Source: Rhodobacteraceae bacterium UBA6273 (GTDB lineage: Bacteria; Pseudomonadota; Alphaproteobacteria; Rhodobacterales; Rhodobacteraceae). From it: a stretch of DNA of 16,825 bases. Below are positions 7,213 through 15,033 of this stretch, one piece after another. The notes under the pieces were generated by a model. It worked only from the letters and a program-made list of their open reading frames with translations, was not told where the DNA came from and searched no databases. The translations under genes and the position numbers were made by a program. The stretch covers positions 1 through 16,825 of the forward strand of contig DJUV01000027.1 in the NCBI GenBank assembly GCA_002440625.1. The letters are read 5' to 3'. Positions within the stretch are counted from its first letter, which is position 1. Every line of letters starts with the position of its first letter.

Positions 7213-7223
7213 CCGGTTCAGCC
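7207..7223. terminator. small hairpin containing the stop codons of the TetR gene and hemE
   Basis: GGCTGA (7207-7212), CCGGT, TCAGCC (7218-7223) is a perfect 6-bp inverted repeat. The TGA of the TetR gene is the end of one arm and the TGA of hemE, read on the other strand, is in the other arm. With only 5 bp between the genes this is the only candidate shared terminator. No T-run follows on either side, so intrinsic termination would be weak. Confidence 0.25.
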
Positions 7224-8243
7224 GCGGACGGCGTCGATCATCCGCTGCACGTTGTCGGGGTCGGCGTCGGGGGTGATGCCATGCCCGAGGTTGAAGATAT
7301 GCGGGCCGCCCGAGAAGGCCCGGACGATCCGCCGGGTTTCCGTGACCAGCGCCTCGCCACCCGTCACCATATGTGCAGGGTCGAGGTTGCCCTGCACGCA
7401 GCCATCCTTCTGGACATGCGCCGCCGCCCAGTCCGCCGACACCGAATTGTCGAGCGCGACGCAATCCGCGCCGGTGGCCTTGGCGAAACCCTCGTAGCGC
7501 CCGCGCGCCTCACGCGGGAAGGCGATGACCGGCAGGCCCGGATGGCGGACCTTCAGCGCTTGGGTGATGCGGCGGGCGGGTTCCAGAGCGAAATCGTCGA
7601 AATCCCGGCCCTTGAGCGATCCGGCCCAGCTATCGAAAAGCTTGACCACCTCGGCCCCTGCCTCGACCTGCGCCGAGAGGTAATCGACGGTCGCCTCGGT
7701 CAGAAGGTCGATCAGCGCGGCAAAGGTCGCGCGGTCGGCGGCCTTCAGCGCATGGGCCGGCCCCTGATCGGGGGTGCCGCGCCCGGCGATCATGTAGGTC
7801 GCCACCGTCCAGGGCGCACCGGCGAAGCCGATCAGCGTCACATCCTTGGGAAGTTCCCCGGCGAGAATGCGGACGGTTTCATAGACCGGCGCCAGCGTCT
7901 CATGGATCGCCCCTTTCGGCTTCAGCCGGACAAGGTCGGCGGCGGAAGTCACCGTCGACAGACGCGGCCCCTCACCGGTTTCGAACCAGAGATCGGCGCC
8001 CAGCGCCTGCGGCAGAAGAAGGATGTCGGCGAAAAGGATCGCCGCGTCGAAGCCGTAGCGGCGGATCGGTTGCAGCGTCACCTCGGCGGCAAGGTCCGGC
8101 GCATAGCAAAGCGACAGGAAATCCCCCGCCTGGGCCCGCGTGGCGCGGTATTCCGGCAGGTAGCGGCCCGCCTGGCGCATCATCCAGATCGGCGGAACGG
8201 CCTGGGTTTCACCGGCCAGCGCACGGAGGATTGTCTTCGACAT
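7218..8243 (-). CDS. hemE: uroporphyrinogen decarboxylase
   Basis: The enzyme removes the four acetate carboxyls of uroporphyrinogen III to give coproporphyrinogen III in cytoplasmic haem and (bacterio)chlorophyll synthesis. The 341-residue length is typical. The first family signature [17 protein letters not shown] is at 17-33, with the conserved Arg pair, FADIL carries the expected catalytic Asp at 73, and the second signature [13 protein letters not shown] is at 139-151. The start is fixed by GGAAGGAG 7 nt upstream of the ATG. It is divergent from hemC with an 85-bp gap, an arrangement I associate with Rhodobacterales. The gene looks complete and intact. Confidence 0.97.
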   Translation of the reverse strand: MSKTILRALAGETQAVPPIWMMRQAGRYLPEYRATRAQAGDFLSLCYAPDLAAEVTLQPIRRYGFDAAILFADILLLPQALGADLWFETGEGPRLSTVTSAADLVRLKPKGAIHETLAPVYETVRILAGELPKDVTLIGFAGAPWTVATYMIAGRGTPDQGPAHALKAADRATFAALIDLLTEATVDYLSAQVEAGAEVVKLFDSWAGSLKGRDFDDFALEPARRITQALKVRHPGLPVIAFPREARGRYEGFAKATGADCVALDNSVSADWAAAHVQKDGCVQGNLDPAHMVTGGEALVTETRRIVRAFSGGPHIFNLGHGITPDADPDNVQRMIDAVRG

Positions 8244-8264
8244 CGCGGGTCTCCTTCCGGCCCC

Positions 8265-8292
8265 TTCATGCCGCCCTGCGACCCGATGTCAA
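8265..8292 (-). promoter_or_regulatory. candidate hemE promoter
   Basis: A perfect TTGACA is read on the minus strand at 8292-8287 in the hemE-hemC gap. The best -10 at a 16-nt spacing is CATGAA (8270-8265), a poor match, which would give a very short leader starting near the ribosome site. No convincing hemC promoter was found on the plus strand. Confidence 0.3.
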
Positions 8293-8328
8293 GCCTCGCC
8301 CCCATTGCGCGGGCAATCTGTCACGGCT

Positions 8329-9291
8329 ATGCCCGTCACCATGACCCGCTTCACACCCCTCTCGCCCCTCAGGATCGGCACCCGCGGATCGCCTCTCGCC
8401 CTCGCGCAGGCGCATGAGACCCGCGCCCGCCTCATGGCCGCGCACCATCTGGCCGAGGACGCCTGCCAGATCGTGGCCATCAAGACCACCGGCGACGATC
8501 GCGCGCTGATCGCCGCCGACCGGCCCTTGAAGGAGATCGGCGGCAAGGGTCTTTTCACCCGTGAGATCGAAGAGGCGCTGACGGAGGGCCGGATCGACAT
8601 CGCCGTCCATTCGATGAAGGACATGCCGGTCCTCCAGCCCGGGGGGTTGCTCCTCGACTGCTACCTGCCGCGCGAGGATGTGCGCGACGCCTTCGTGTCG
8701 CCTGCCATCGCCCGGCTGCCTGACCTGCCTCAGGGAGCTGTCGTCGGCTCCTCCTCGCTCCGCCGCCGTGCGCAACTGGCGCACCGGCGTCCCGACCTGA
8801 AGCTCGTGGAGTTCCGCGGTAACGTCCAGACCCGGCTGAAGAAGCTCGATGCCGGCGTGGCCGCGGCAACCTTCCTGGCGATGGCCGGCCTCAACCGGCT
8901 TGGCATGGCCCATGTCGCACGGGCTGCGATCGAGCCCGAAGAGATGCTGCCCGCCGTGGCGCAGGGCGCCATCGGGATCGAGCGCCGGACTGCCGACACC
9001 GAGGTCGCCGCAATGCTCGCTGCGATCCATGACCGCGAAACGGGCGAAAGGCTGGCCGCCGAGCGCGCATTCCTCGCCGCCCTCGACGGCTCCTGCGAGA
9101 CGCCGATTGCCGGGCTTGCCGTCCATGACGGCAAAGGCCTCTGGCTCAGGGGCGAGATCCTGCGGCCCGACGGGTCAGAAGTGATCCCGGGCGAACGGCG
9201 GATGCCGGTCGCCGATGCGGCGGATGCCGGGACCGACCTCGCGCGCGAGCTTCTGTCGCAGGCGCCGAAGGGTTTCTTCGACTGGCGTTAG
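8329..9291 (+). CDS. hemC: hydroxymethylbilane synthase (porphobilinogen deaminase)
   Basis: The enzyme joins four porphobilinogens into hydroxymethylbilane, upstream of HemE in tetrapyrrole synthesis. With the start at 8329 the protein is 320 residues. Landmarks are IGTRGSPLALAQA (16-28), VHSMKDMP (93-100) with the catalytic Asp98, GSSSLRRRAQL (140-150), RGNVQTRLKKLD (163-174) and the dipyrromethane-binding Cys256 in GSCETP. The start is a choice: ATG at 8329 and at 8341 both lack a clear ribosome site, and a TTG at 8305 is also in frame. 8329 gives an N terminus of usual length. It is followed by a hairpin and then by an insertion-sequence remnant 55 bp after the stop, which does not touch the coding region. 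Confidence 0.96.
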   Translation: MPVTMTRFTPLSPLRIGTRGSPLALAQAHETRARLMAAHHLAEDACQIVAIKTTGDDRALIAADRPLKEIGGKGLFTREIEEALTEGRIDIAVHSMKDMPVLQPGGLLLDCYLPREDVRDAFVSPAIARLPDLPQGAVVGSSSLRRRAQLAHRRPDLKLVEFRGNVQTRLKKLDAGVAAATFLAMAGLNRLGMAHVARAAIEPEEMLPAVAQGAIGIERRTADTEVAAMLAAIHDRETGERLAAERAFLAALDGSCETPIAGLAVHDGKGLWLRGEILRPDGSEVIPGERRMPVADAADAGTDLARELLSQAPKGFFDWR

Positions 9292-9303
9292 GGGACCCAC
9301 CCC

Positions 9304-9322
9304 GCCCGGCCACGGGCCGGGC
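9304..9322 (+). terminator. hairpin after hemC, probable terminator
   Basis: GCCCGGCC (9304-9311), ACG, GGCCGGGC (9315-9322) is a perfect 8-bp GC stem starting 12 bp after the hemC stop codon. Only two T's follow, so it is either a weak intrinsic terminator or a 3'-end stabilising stem. Confidence 0.45.
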
Positions 9323-9346
9323 GTTCCGCGCGGCGCTGGTCCACCG

Positions 9347-9361
9347 GGGGCTGTTGAAGAA
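9347..9361 (+). repeat. left terminal inverted repeat of the IS1182-type element
   Basis: GGGGCTGTTGAAGAA matches the complement of 10582-10596 without mismatch. It marks the transposase 3' end of the element. One additional G precedes it at 9346, which is not matched on the other side. Confidence 0.9.
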
Positions 9362-9367
9362 GTCGTT

Positions 9368-10533
9368 TCAGACTGATGCCGTGGTTGGGCGGGTTGTGCG
9401 ATTTTCGATGATCGACCAGATCAGCAGCATGGCGGCCGCCAGCTTCTTGAGGTTCATTGCCACGGCGTTCAGAACGGCCTGGATCTTCCTGTTCTCAAGC
9501 CCCCTCAGGCATTGCGCCTTGAGGGGGCAGCACGCACAGTCGCGACGGTCGGCGCGGTATCGCTTGCCGGCTGCCGAGCTGTCGCGGGGCCGGAGCTGCT
9601 TCCTGGCCGGACAGCGGTCCACATCGTGATGGGGGTCAAACTTGAACCGCTCGGTTGGAGAGCCCTGTGCCGCCTTGCGCCGGGGGGCGAAGCGGCCGGA
9701 TGACGGCTTCGATCCGGCGGTCTTCAAGGGCGGCGTAAATCCGGCCAATGCCATAGAGCCTGTCCGCCGTGATCCGGCCCGTGTCATGCTCTTCGCCGGT
9801 AACGATCTCCACATCGACGACGCCTGCAAGATCGTCAACCGCTGTGTGCTGCTTGTAGGCCGGGCGCAGCGGTGCCTTGGAGGATGTCGCGTCGCCAGCG
9901 GTGCTCGGACCGATGGCGCATCCGCTGGCAACTCGCGTCCGGGTCCGTGCGGCAGAGCTTCTTGAACTTGCCGCTCGTGCGTGCGTCACGCTCAGCGTCG
10001 TGGGCGCCGTCATAGCCATCGTCCTGGGCCGCCCCGACCGCATCCAGATGGCGCGAGATCAGTGCGCCCATGCTGGCATTCGCCCGGATCAGGCTGGCAT
10101 CGATGTGAACGGTCTCCGCCGAAACCATCCCGGCCCTCTGGCACTGCCACACGACACGCGTGAAAACCCGGCGGAAGACGTCTTCGCCCCAGCGCTGCCG
10201 GATGCGCGTCAGTGAGGAGTGATCCGGCAAAGCCTCGTGCAAGGCGTAACCCACGAACCAGCGGATCGCGAGATTGACCTGCGCTTCACCCATCAACCGC
10301 CCGTCTTGAACGATCCCAAGCAGGAAGCCCGCCAGCATCAGCCGAACGGCAGCCTCGGGATCGATGCCGGGACGGCCATTGCCGGCACAATAGTGGCCGG
10401 CCACTTCTCAGCGAAGCCACCCAAGATCAAGAACCTGATCGATCCTGACCAGAACGTGGTCATCAGGGATCAGCTTCCGCACCGACCCGGTGATGAAAAG
10501 CTCCCGTTGCCCGCGTTCTTTCCGACCCAGCAT
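9368..10533 (-). pseudogene. IS1182-family transposase, inactivated
   Basis: Translation from the ATG at 10533 gives MLGRKERGQRELFITGSVRK and the following helix, normal for the family, but codon 42 is TGA (10410-10408), after which the same frame continues with a good match (NGRPGIDPEAAVRLMLAGFL). Near 9930-9970 the coding frame changes: the conserved PAYKQHTAVDDLAGVV lies in a second frame. Near 9655-9680 it changes again to a third frame reading RFKFDPHHDVDRCPARKQLR and the Cys-rich DCACCPLKAQC. Directly after that, LRGLENRKIQAVLNAVAMNLKKLA, which normally closes the protein, follows without the expected catalytic-domain stretch, so an internal deletion is likely. At least four lesions make it non-functional and not recent. 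Confidence 0.88.
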
Positions 10534-10581
10534 CGCTGCCTCACAGTCTCTGTTCAGTCAAGTGAACCAGAGCCATCCAAA

Positions 10582-10596
10582 TTCTTCAACAGCCCC
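10582..10596 (-). repeat. right terminal inverted repeat of the IS1182-type element
   Basis: TTCTTCAACAGCCCC on the plus strand is the exact complement of 9347-9361. It lies 48 bp upstream of the transposase ATG, where the element's own promoter would be expected. Confidence 0.9.
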
Positions 10597-10692
10597 AAGG
10601 GGCGAGGCGCCGGTCCGGTCGCCCGGAGGCGCAAGCCGCAGGGCAAGGGGCCACCCGCCCGCACCAACGGTGCCAAATTCTGATGGGACCGC

Positions 10693-10720
10693 CCCGGCGG
10701 GCGCGAATGTGCCCGCCGGG
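10693..10720. repeat. GC-rich 10-bp inverted repeat
   Basis: CCCGGCGGGC (10693-10702), an 8-nt loop, and GCCCGCCGGG (10711-10720) pair perfectly. It lies 125 bp beyond the iorB stop and about 100 bp from the insertion sequence. No T-run follows on either strand. It could be a back-up terminator for the ior operon or a remnant of a repeat element. The short open frames through this patch have no recognisable product and none is called. Confidence 0.5.
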
Positions 10721-10772
10721 CGGGGGGCGATGAGGAATTGGAAACGCACCCGTGGCGCGGCAGCGAGGCACA

Positions 10773-10803
10773 GCAGAATTTCGTCATATCGCCGAAATTC
10801 TGC
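10773..10803 (-). terminator. 11-bp perfect hairpin downstream of iorB, possible transcript end
   Basis: GCAGAATTTCG (10773-10783), a 9-nt loop, and CGAAATTCTGC (10793-10803) pair perfectly. On the minus strand it begins 41 bp after the iorB stop codon. The stem is AT-rich in very GC-rich surroundings, and a T-run is absent, so it may be a 3'-end processing or stabilising structure or a dispersed repeat instead of an intrinsic terminator. Confidence 0.4.
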
Positions 10804-10844
10804 AAGTCTTTTCCGTCACTCCCGACTTGTTCGGCCGACACCCC

Positions 10845-12398
10845 TTACCCGGCAAAACTCTCGATCGTGCGGATCGCGCCGTCCAGCGCCTTGCCCTCTT
10901 CATCCTTCAACGCGGCCTCGCGCAGGCGGCGGCACCAGTCGGCGGCATCGTCGCGGGCAGCGATGCGGGCAGTCGCCGCAAGCACCTTGTCGAACTTCGA
11001 TTGCCCTCGCACATGGGTATCGGAATAGCCCTTGATGAGGCGGCGGCAGCGGATCATCTCGACCGAAAGCTCATAGTTCCGCCCCGCCTCGGCCAGTGCC
11101 CCCTCAAGCCAAGCGGCAAGATGCGCCTGTTCGTGCACGTGGCGCAACGTGCGGCGACGCCAGAAGCGCAGGCCGCCGACGACATGCAGCATCAGGAAGG
11201 ACGAAAGCGAATCCGTCCGGAGGCGACGGCCCCGGTCAAACCAGCGCGTCAGGCGGCCCATCCATTTCGGATCGGCTTCCATCCGGGCGCCGAGACCGGC
11301 CGGGAACATGCCGACCACCTCCTGCGCGCGGGGATGGAAGAACTCGGTCACTTGCAGGACATTGCCCTCCCGCACACGCATTTCCCTGGCAATGCGGGCG
11401 AAGCGGCGGCCACGGGTCTTGAGGTCGGCCACCCGGATGATGTCGTCATAGGCCATCGCATTGGCGATGTATTTCGCCGCCTCGCGCGTCAGTGCCCAAC
11501 CCTTCGCGGCATCATCCGCCGCCCGAACCTTGTCCAGCCGGTCAAGATACTCCCCGCCATAGGAAAGGTCCTGAAACTCGACGACCTTGCGCAGGCCCGG
11601 CAGCGCCAGCTCCGTCACCGGCGCGGGCAGAGCCGAAACGCGCGCCGCAAGCCGGTCCCAGTCCGCCATCAGCCGCGCCGGACCGGCCACGCGTGGAACC
11701 TGCGGCGCCGGGGCTGTTGCCGCCGCCTCGGTTTCCGGACGACCGGCCACATCAAAGGCCGCGTCGAAGGCTCGGAGCGATCCTTCGACGCCCTTGCCCC
11801 CGGCGCTGATCGCCTGTTCGAAGGCTTCGCGCGGGAAGGGCAGCACGCCCGCCCCTGCCAGCGCCCCGAAAAGCGAGGCCGAGATGACCGAGCCGTTGGC
11901 GATGGCGAGCCTGTCGAAATCCGCCGCGATGAACCGCCGCGCAGCTATCTCGGCCGCCGCCCGCACTTCGTCGGACGAAGCGATGCCGTCGCCCGGCACC
12001 ATCTTTTCCGATACCGCCAGCGCCCGGTGGGTGGAGGTGATGAGCGTGGTCCGGTCCGGCGTGACGAAGCCGCGCAGGATCGCGCGGCCTGCCTCCATCA
12101 TTTCCGCCGTGATCATGATGTCGACGTCGCCCGCTGCCGGCATCAGCGAAAAGACCGGGACCGGATCGCCCGCCCGGTGCGGTGCCATTTCGATGTAATA
12201 GACCGTCGCCCCGGTGCGCTGCGCCACTCCGGCGACCGACGTCGCCTGCGCCGCATAGCCATTGGCGCGCGCGAGATCCTCGATCCAGCTTGTCAGCACG
12301 CCGCCGCCCTGCCCGCCGACGGCGAGGATGGCAAGCTTGATGATCCCGTCAAGGCGCGGATCGGCGGGGCCGCGGCGCGGCATATCGTGGAGCGTCAT
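10845..12398 (-). CDS. iorB: indolepyruvate:ferredoxin oxidoreductase, beta subunit, long form
   Basis: Together with IorA this subunit oxidatively decarboxylates aryl-pyruvates to aryl-acetyl-CoA, reducing ferredoxin. The 517-residue protein begins with the gamma-type oxidoreductase domain: LAILAVGGQGGGVLTSW (22-38) and SVAGVAQRTGATVYYIE (54-70), continuing to about residue 215. The archaeal beta subunit is only about 200 residues; the additional roughly 300 residues here, rich in Arg and helix-forming sequence (for example SYGGEYLDRLDK and KYIANAMAYDDIIRVADLK), match what I know as a proteobacterial extension of uncertain role. The ATG at 12398 overlaps the iorA stop by 4 bp (ATGA) and has GGAG upstream; the longer frame to 12566 runs inside iorA and is rejected. 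It is the last gene of the operon. Confidence 0.92.
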   Translation of the reverse strand: MTLHDMPRRGPADPRLDGIIKLAILAVGGQGGGVLTSWIEDLARANGYAAQATSVAGVAQRTGATVYYIEMAPHRAGDPVPVFSLMPAAGDVDIMITAEMMEAGRAILRGFVTPDRTTLITSTHRALAVSEKMVPGDGIASSDEVRAAAEIAARRFIAADFDRLAIANGSVISASLFGALAGAGVLPFPREAFEQAISAGGKGVEGSLRAFDAAFDVAGRPETEAAATAPAPQVPRVAGPARLMADWDRLAARVSALPAPVTELALPGLRKVVEFQDLSYGGEYLDRLDKVRAADDAAKGWALTREAAKYIANAMAYDDIIRVADLKTRGRRFARIAREMRVREGNVLQVTEFFHPRAQEVVGMFPAGLGARMEADPKWMGRLTRWFDRGRRLRTDSLSSFLMLHVVGGLRFWRRRTLRHVHEQAHLAAWLEGALAEAGRNYELSVEMIRCRRLIKGYSDTHVRGQSKFDKVLAATARIAARDDAADWCRRLREAALKDEEGKALDGAIRTIESFAG

Positions 12399-14542
12399 GC
12401 GGCGTCTCCGAACGTCAGCCGGCGCGCGGCGCGGCGGGATTGCAGCCAGCCGATGACCCGGCCACGGAAGGCGGCAAGGCGCGTTTCCCAGGCCGTCGGA
12501 TTGTGGACCACATCGGCGCGGTAGAACGACGGGCAAAGGACGGCGGCATCCGCCACCTCGCCGCAATTGCCGCAGCCGACGCAGCTCTGGTCGATCGAGG
12601 CCACCGGATCGTCCCGCAAGGGATCATCGAGCCGCTTCAGCGACAGCGACGGGCAGCCCGAGAGCCGGATGCAGGCGTGATCGCCGGTGCAGACGTCTTC
12701 ATCGACGCCAAAGCGCGGCGCCTCGACCCGCCGGCCCTCCTTGATCGCCTTCTGCATCAAGGGCTTTTCCCGCCGCTGGCGGTTCAACATGCATTCGGAG
12801 GAGGCGACGATGACCTTCGGCCCCGGCACATCGGTCGTCAGCGCCTCGCGCAGGACGTCGCGCATCCGGCCCACGTCATAGGTGCGGTCGACCTGCCGCA
12901 CCCAGTCGATGCCGATGCCCTTCAGCGCCTTGGTGATCGGGTGCTTGGTCGCCTTGGTCGGGTTGTCGGCGCGGCTCGACATCACATCCTGACCGCCGGT
13001 CGCGGCGGAATAGAAATTGTCGACGATCACCGCCACGCCGTCGGACTTGTTGAAGGCCATGTTGGTGAAGCTCGACGACAGGCCGTTGTGCCAGAAACCG
13101 CCATCGCCGATGATCGCCACCGGCCGCCGTTCACCGCCGCCATCAAAGGCCGCATTGGCTGCGGGGCCAAGGCCATAGCCCATCGTCGCCCCGCCGATCT
13201 CGAAGGGCGGAAGGGCCGCGAACAGGTGGCAGCCGATATCCGCGCTGATCTGAAGCTTGCCGGTTTCCTTCTGCACCAGCTTCATCGCGGCGAAGATCGG
13301 GCGCTCCGGGCAGCCGGTGCAGAAGCCCGGCGGGCGGATCGGCACGGTCTTTGACAGATCCGGTATCTCGGGCCGGTCCTCGTTCGGGGCACGCACCGTG
13401 GCGGGCAACATGTCGGGCGCTGCTTCCTTCAGAAAGGCGGACAGTGCATCGAGCATCACCTGCCCGGTATATTCCCCCGCCATCGGCAGGATGTCCTTGC
13501 CGCGGAGACGCACCGAAGATCCGGCGCGGTAGAGGAAGGTCGAAAGCTGCTGTTCGATGAATTCGGGCTGGCCTTCCTCGATCACCAGCACCTGATCCTT
13601 GCCCGCGCAGAAGTCGTGGAACTCGGACGCAACCAAAGGATAGGTCACGTTCAGCACATAGAGCGGAACCTGGCTGTTGCCCCAGATATCGGCGAGGCCC
13701 AGCCGTTGAAGGGCGCGGATGACGCCGTTGTACATGCCGCCCTGCAACACCAGCCCGACAGGCGCTTCCCTCGGCCCGAAGACCTCGTTCAATCCACGCT
13801 CGCGGATGAACCTTTCGGCGGCGGGCCAGCGGTTCCTGATCTTGTCCTGCTCATGCGCGAAGGACATCGGCGGCAGCACGACGCGGGCGAAATCGGACTG
13901 CGGGTTCGACAGCGCCTCCCTGACCGTCAGCTTCGGGCGCTGGTTGTCGCGCGTGTCGAACGATCCGGTCACATGGCACGACCGGATGCGCACCATCAGC
14001 ATGACCGGCGTGTTCGACGCCTCCGAAAGCTCAAACCCGTCCTTCACCGCCTTGGTGATCGACGGCAGGTTCGGGCGTGGGTCCAGAAGCCAGAACTGCG
14101 ACTTCATCGCGAAGGCGTGGCTCCGTTCCTGCATGATCGAGGAGCCTTCGCCGTAATCCTCGCCCACGATGACAAGCGCGCCGCCGTTCACCCCCGATGA
14201 CGCAAGGTTCGCCAAAGCGTCCGAGGCGACGTTGACACCCACCGACCCCTTGAACGTCACCGCCCCCCGGATCGGATAATGCACCGAAGCCGCCAGCATC
14301 GCCGCCGCCGCCGCCTCATTCGCGTTGGCCTCGAAGCGGACGCCAAGCTCGCTCAGCAATTCCTCGGCATCGGCCAGCACATCCATCAGGTGGCTGATCG
14401 GCGCGCCCTGATAGCCGCCGACATAGCCGACGCCGTTTTCCAGAAGCGCCTTGGTCAGGGCGAGGATGCCCTCGCCGGTGAATGTATCCCCGTCACCCTT
14501 GCGCAGGTGTTCGACCTCAGCCTTGAAGGAGCGTTCTGCCAT
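12395..14542 (-). CDS. iorA: indolepyruvate:ferredoxin oxidoreductase, alpha subunit
   Basis: This 715-residue protein is the thiamine-diphosphate subunit. In order: the pyrimidine-binding domain (about 20-190; GYVGGYQGAPISHLMDVL, 39-56; NANEAAAAAMLAAS, 73-86), the transketolase C-like domain (about 250-380), FCTGCPERP with Cys408 and Cys411, the TPP-binding domain with GDGGFWHNG (479-487) and VDN (507-509), and a C-terminal two-cluster ferredoxin domain. Cluster segment one reads CTGDHACIRLSGCP (Cys618, 624, 630, with Asp621 at the usual second Cys position); segment two is complete (Cys654, 657, 660, 670). The enzyme converts indolepyruvate and other aryl-pyruvates plus CoA to the aryl-acetyl-CoA and CO2. 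It starts 2 bp after the MarR stop and overlaps iorB, so the three are translationally coupled. Confidence 0.95.
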   Translation of the reverse strand: MAERSFKAEVEHLRKGDGDTFTGEGILALTKALLENGVGYVGGYQGAPISHLMDVLADAEELLSELGVRFEANANEAAAAAMLAASVHYPIRGAVTFKGSVGVNVASDALANLASSGVNGGALVIVGEDYGEGSSIMQERSHAFAMKSQFWLLDPRPNLPSITKAVKDGFELSEASNTPVMLMVRIRSCHVTGSFDTRDNQRPKLTVREALSNPQSDFARVVLPPMSFAHEQDKIRNRWPAAERFIRERGLNEVFGPREAPVGLVLQGGMYNGVIRALQRLGLADIWGNSQVPLYVLNVTYPLVASEFHDFCAGKDQVLVIEEGQPEFIEQQLSTFLYRAGSSVRLRGKDILPMAGEYTGQVMLDALSAFLKEAAPDMLPATVRAPNEDRPEIPDLSKTVPIRPPGFCTGCPERPIFAAMKLVQKETGKLQISADIGCHLFAALPPFEIGGATMGYGLGPAANAAFDGGGERRPVAIIGDGGFWHNGLSSSFTNMAFNKSDGVAVIVDNFYSAATGGQDVMSSRADNPTKATKHPITKALKGIGIDWVRQVDRTYDVGRMRDVLREALTTDVPGPKVIVASSECMLNRQRREKPLMQKAIKEGRRVEAPRFGVDEDVCTGDHACIRLSGCPSLSLKRLDDPLRDDPVASIDQSCVGCGNCGEVADAAVLCPSFYRADVVHNPTAWETRLAAFRGRVIGWLQSRRAARRLTFGDAA

Positions 14543-14544
14543 CG

Positions 14545-15033
14545 TCAGATCTCGTGCTTGCGGATGTTGGCCAGCATCTTCTGCAGCGTCCCGACGAAGG
14601 CCCGCCGCTCTTCTTCCGGAATGCCGCGGAACATGCGGGAATGCGCCTCGGCCATCCTTGGCCAGAGCGTCTCAAACGCGGCGCGGCCAGCGTCGGTGAT
14701 GAAGACCCGCGTTGCCCGGCTGTCGCTGGCATCCGCCTCGCGCCGGATCAGGCCTTCGGCATCGAGCTGGTCGAGAGCGCGGGACAGGGTCGATTGTTCC
14801 ACCACCGAATAGACCGCAAGCTCTCGGATGAGAGGTCCTTCGATCACCGACAGCACCGCGAGCGCCCGCATCTTCGGGGTGGTCAGGCCGAGGCCCGCCA
14901 TCTCATCGCGGAGGCTCGCGTTGTAGCGGCCCATGATGCGGTTCATGAGGTAGGGGGCGTAGTTGGTCAGGCCAATCTCGCCGAGCCGGGGCAGGACTTT
15001 CGGCGGTTTTTCGGGGGTGGGCTGATCCGTCAT
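14545..15033 (-). CDS. MarR-family transcriptional regulator
   Basis: This 162-residue protein has the MarR winged-helix fold: helices from about 25-45, a helix-turn-helix with recognition helix near VVEQSTLSRALDQLDAEGLI (77-96), and the wing READASDSRATRVFITDAG (98-116) with its typical Asp-x-Arg pair. MarR dimers commonly release DNA on binding aromatic acids, which fits its place inside the ior operon. The start at 15033 overlaps the stop of the FAD oxidoreductase by 4 bp and has AGAGG upstream. Being third in the operon and not divergent, it would be made together with the enzymes; its operator is probably upstream of the first gene, outside the window. No palindrome near its own start was noticed. 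Confidence 0.92.
   Translation of the reverse strand: MTDQPTPEKPPKVLPRLGEIGLTNYAPYLMNRIMGRYNASLRDEMAGLGLTTPKMRALAVLSVIEGPLIRELAVYSVVEQSTLSRALDQLDAEGLIRREADASDSRATRVFITDAGRAAFETLWPRMAEAHSRMFRGIPEEERRAFVGTLQKMLANIRKHEI

Larger units (their letters stand above)
9347..10596 (-). mobile_element. degenerate insertion sequence, IS1182 type
   Basis: The element is bounded by 15-bp perfect inverted repeats (GGGGCTGTTGAAGAA at the left, its complement at the right), which resemble IS1182-family ends. The 1250 bp between them hold one broken transposase on the minus strand. Full-length relatives are, from memory, about 1.5-1.7 kb, so several hundred bases appear lost. No target-site duplication is visible: the flanks read CACCG on the left and AAGGG on the right. 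It lies between the hemC terminator and the 3' end of iorB, so it disrupts no gene seen here. Movement would need a transposase supplied from another copy. Confidence 0.85.

Noticed and set aside
6436..7464. A 342-codon minus-strand open frame opposite the TetR gene
   Set aside because: It spans the promoter region and overlaps hemE and the flavin oxidoreductase start; no domain is visible, while the plus strand has a clear TetR helix-turn-helix.
10408..10410. In-frame TGA in the transposase as a recoded (selenocysteine) codon
   Set aside because: The same gene has further frame changes and a probable deletion, so a nonsense mutation in a decaying gene is the simpler reading.
9337..10606. 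Target-site duplication around the insertion sequence
   Set aside because: The bases outside the two inverted repeats (CACCG and AAGGG) do not match; none can be claimed.
10558..10749. A 63-codon minus-strand frame reading through the insertion-sequence edge
   Set aside because: It crosses the terminal inverted repeat, has no recognisable product, and lies in a GC-rich patch that is open by chance.
10752..12524. A 590-codon plus-strand open frame opposite iorB
   Set aside because: Low-complexity Arg/Ala-rich translation without motifs; the minus strand carries the iorB motifs with coupled starts and stops.
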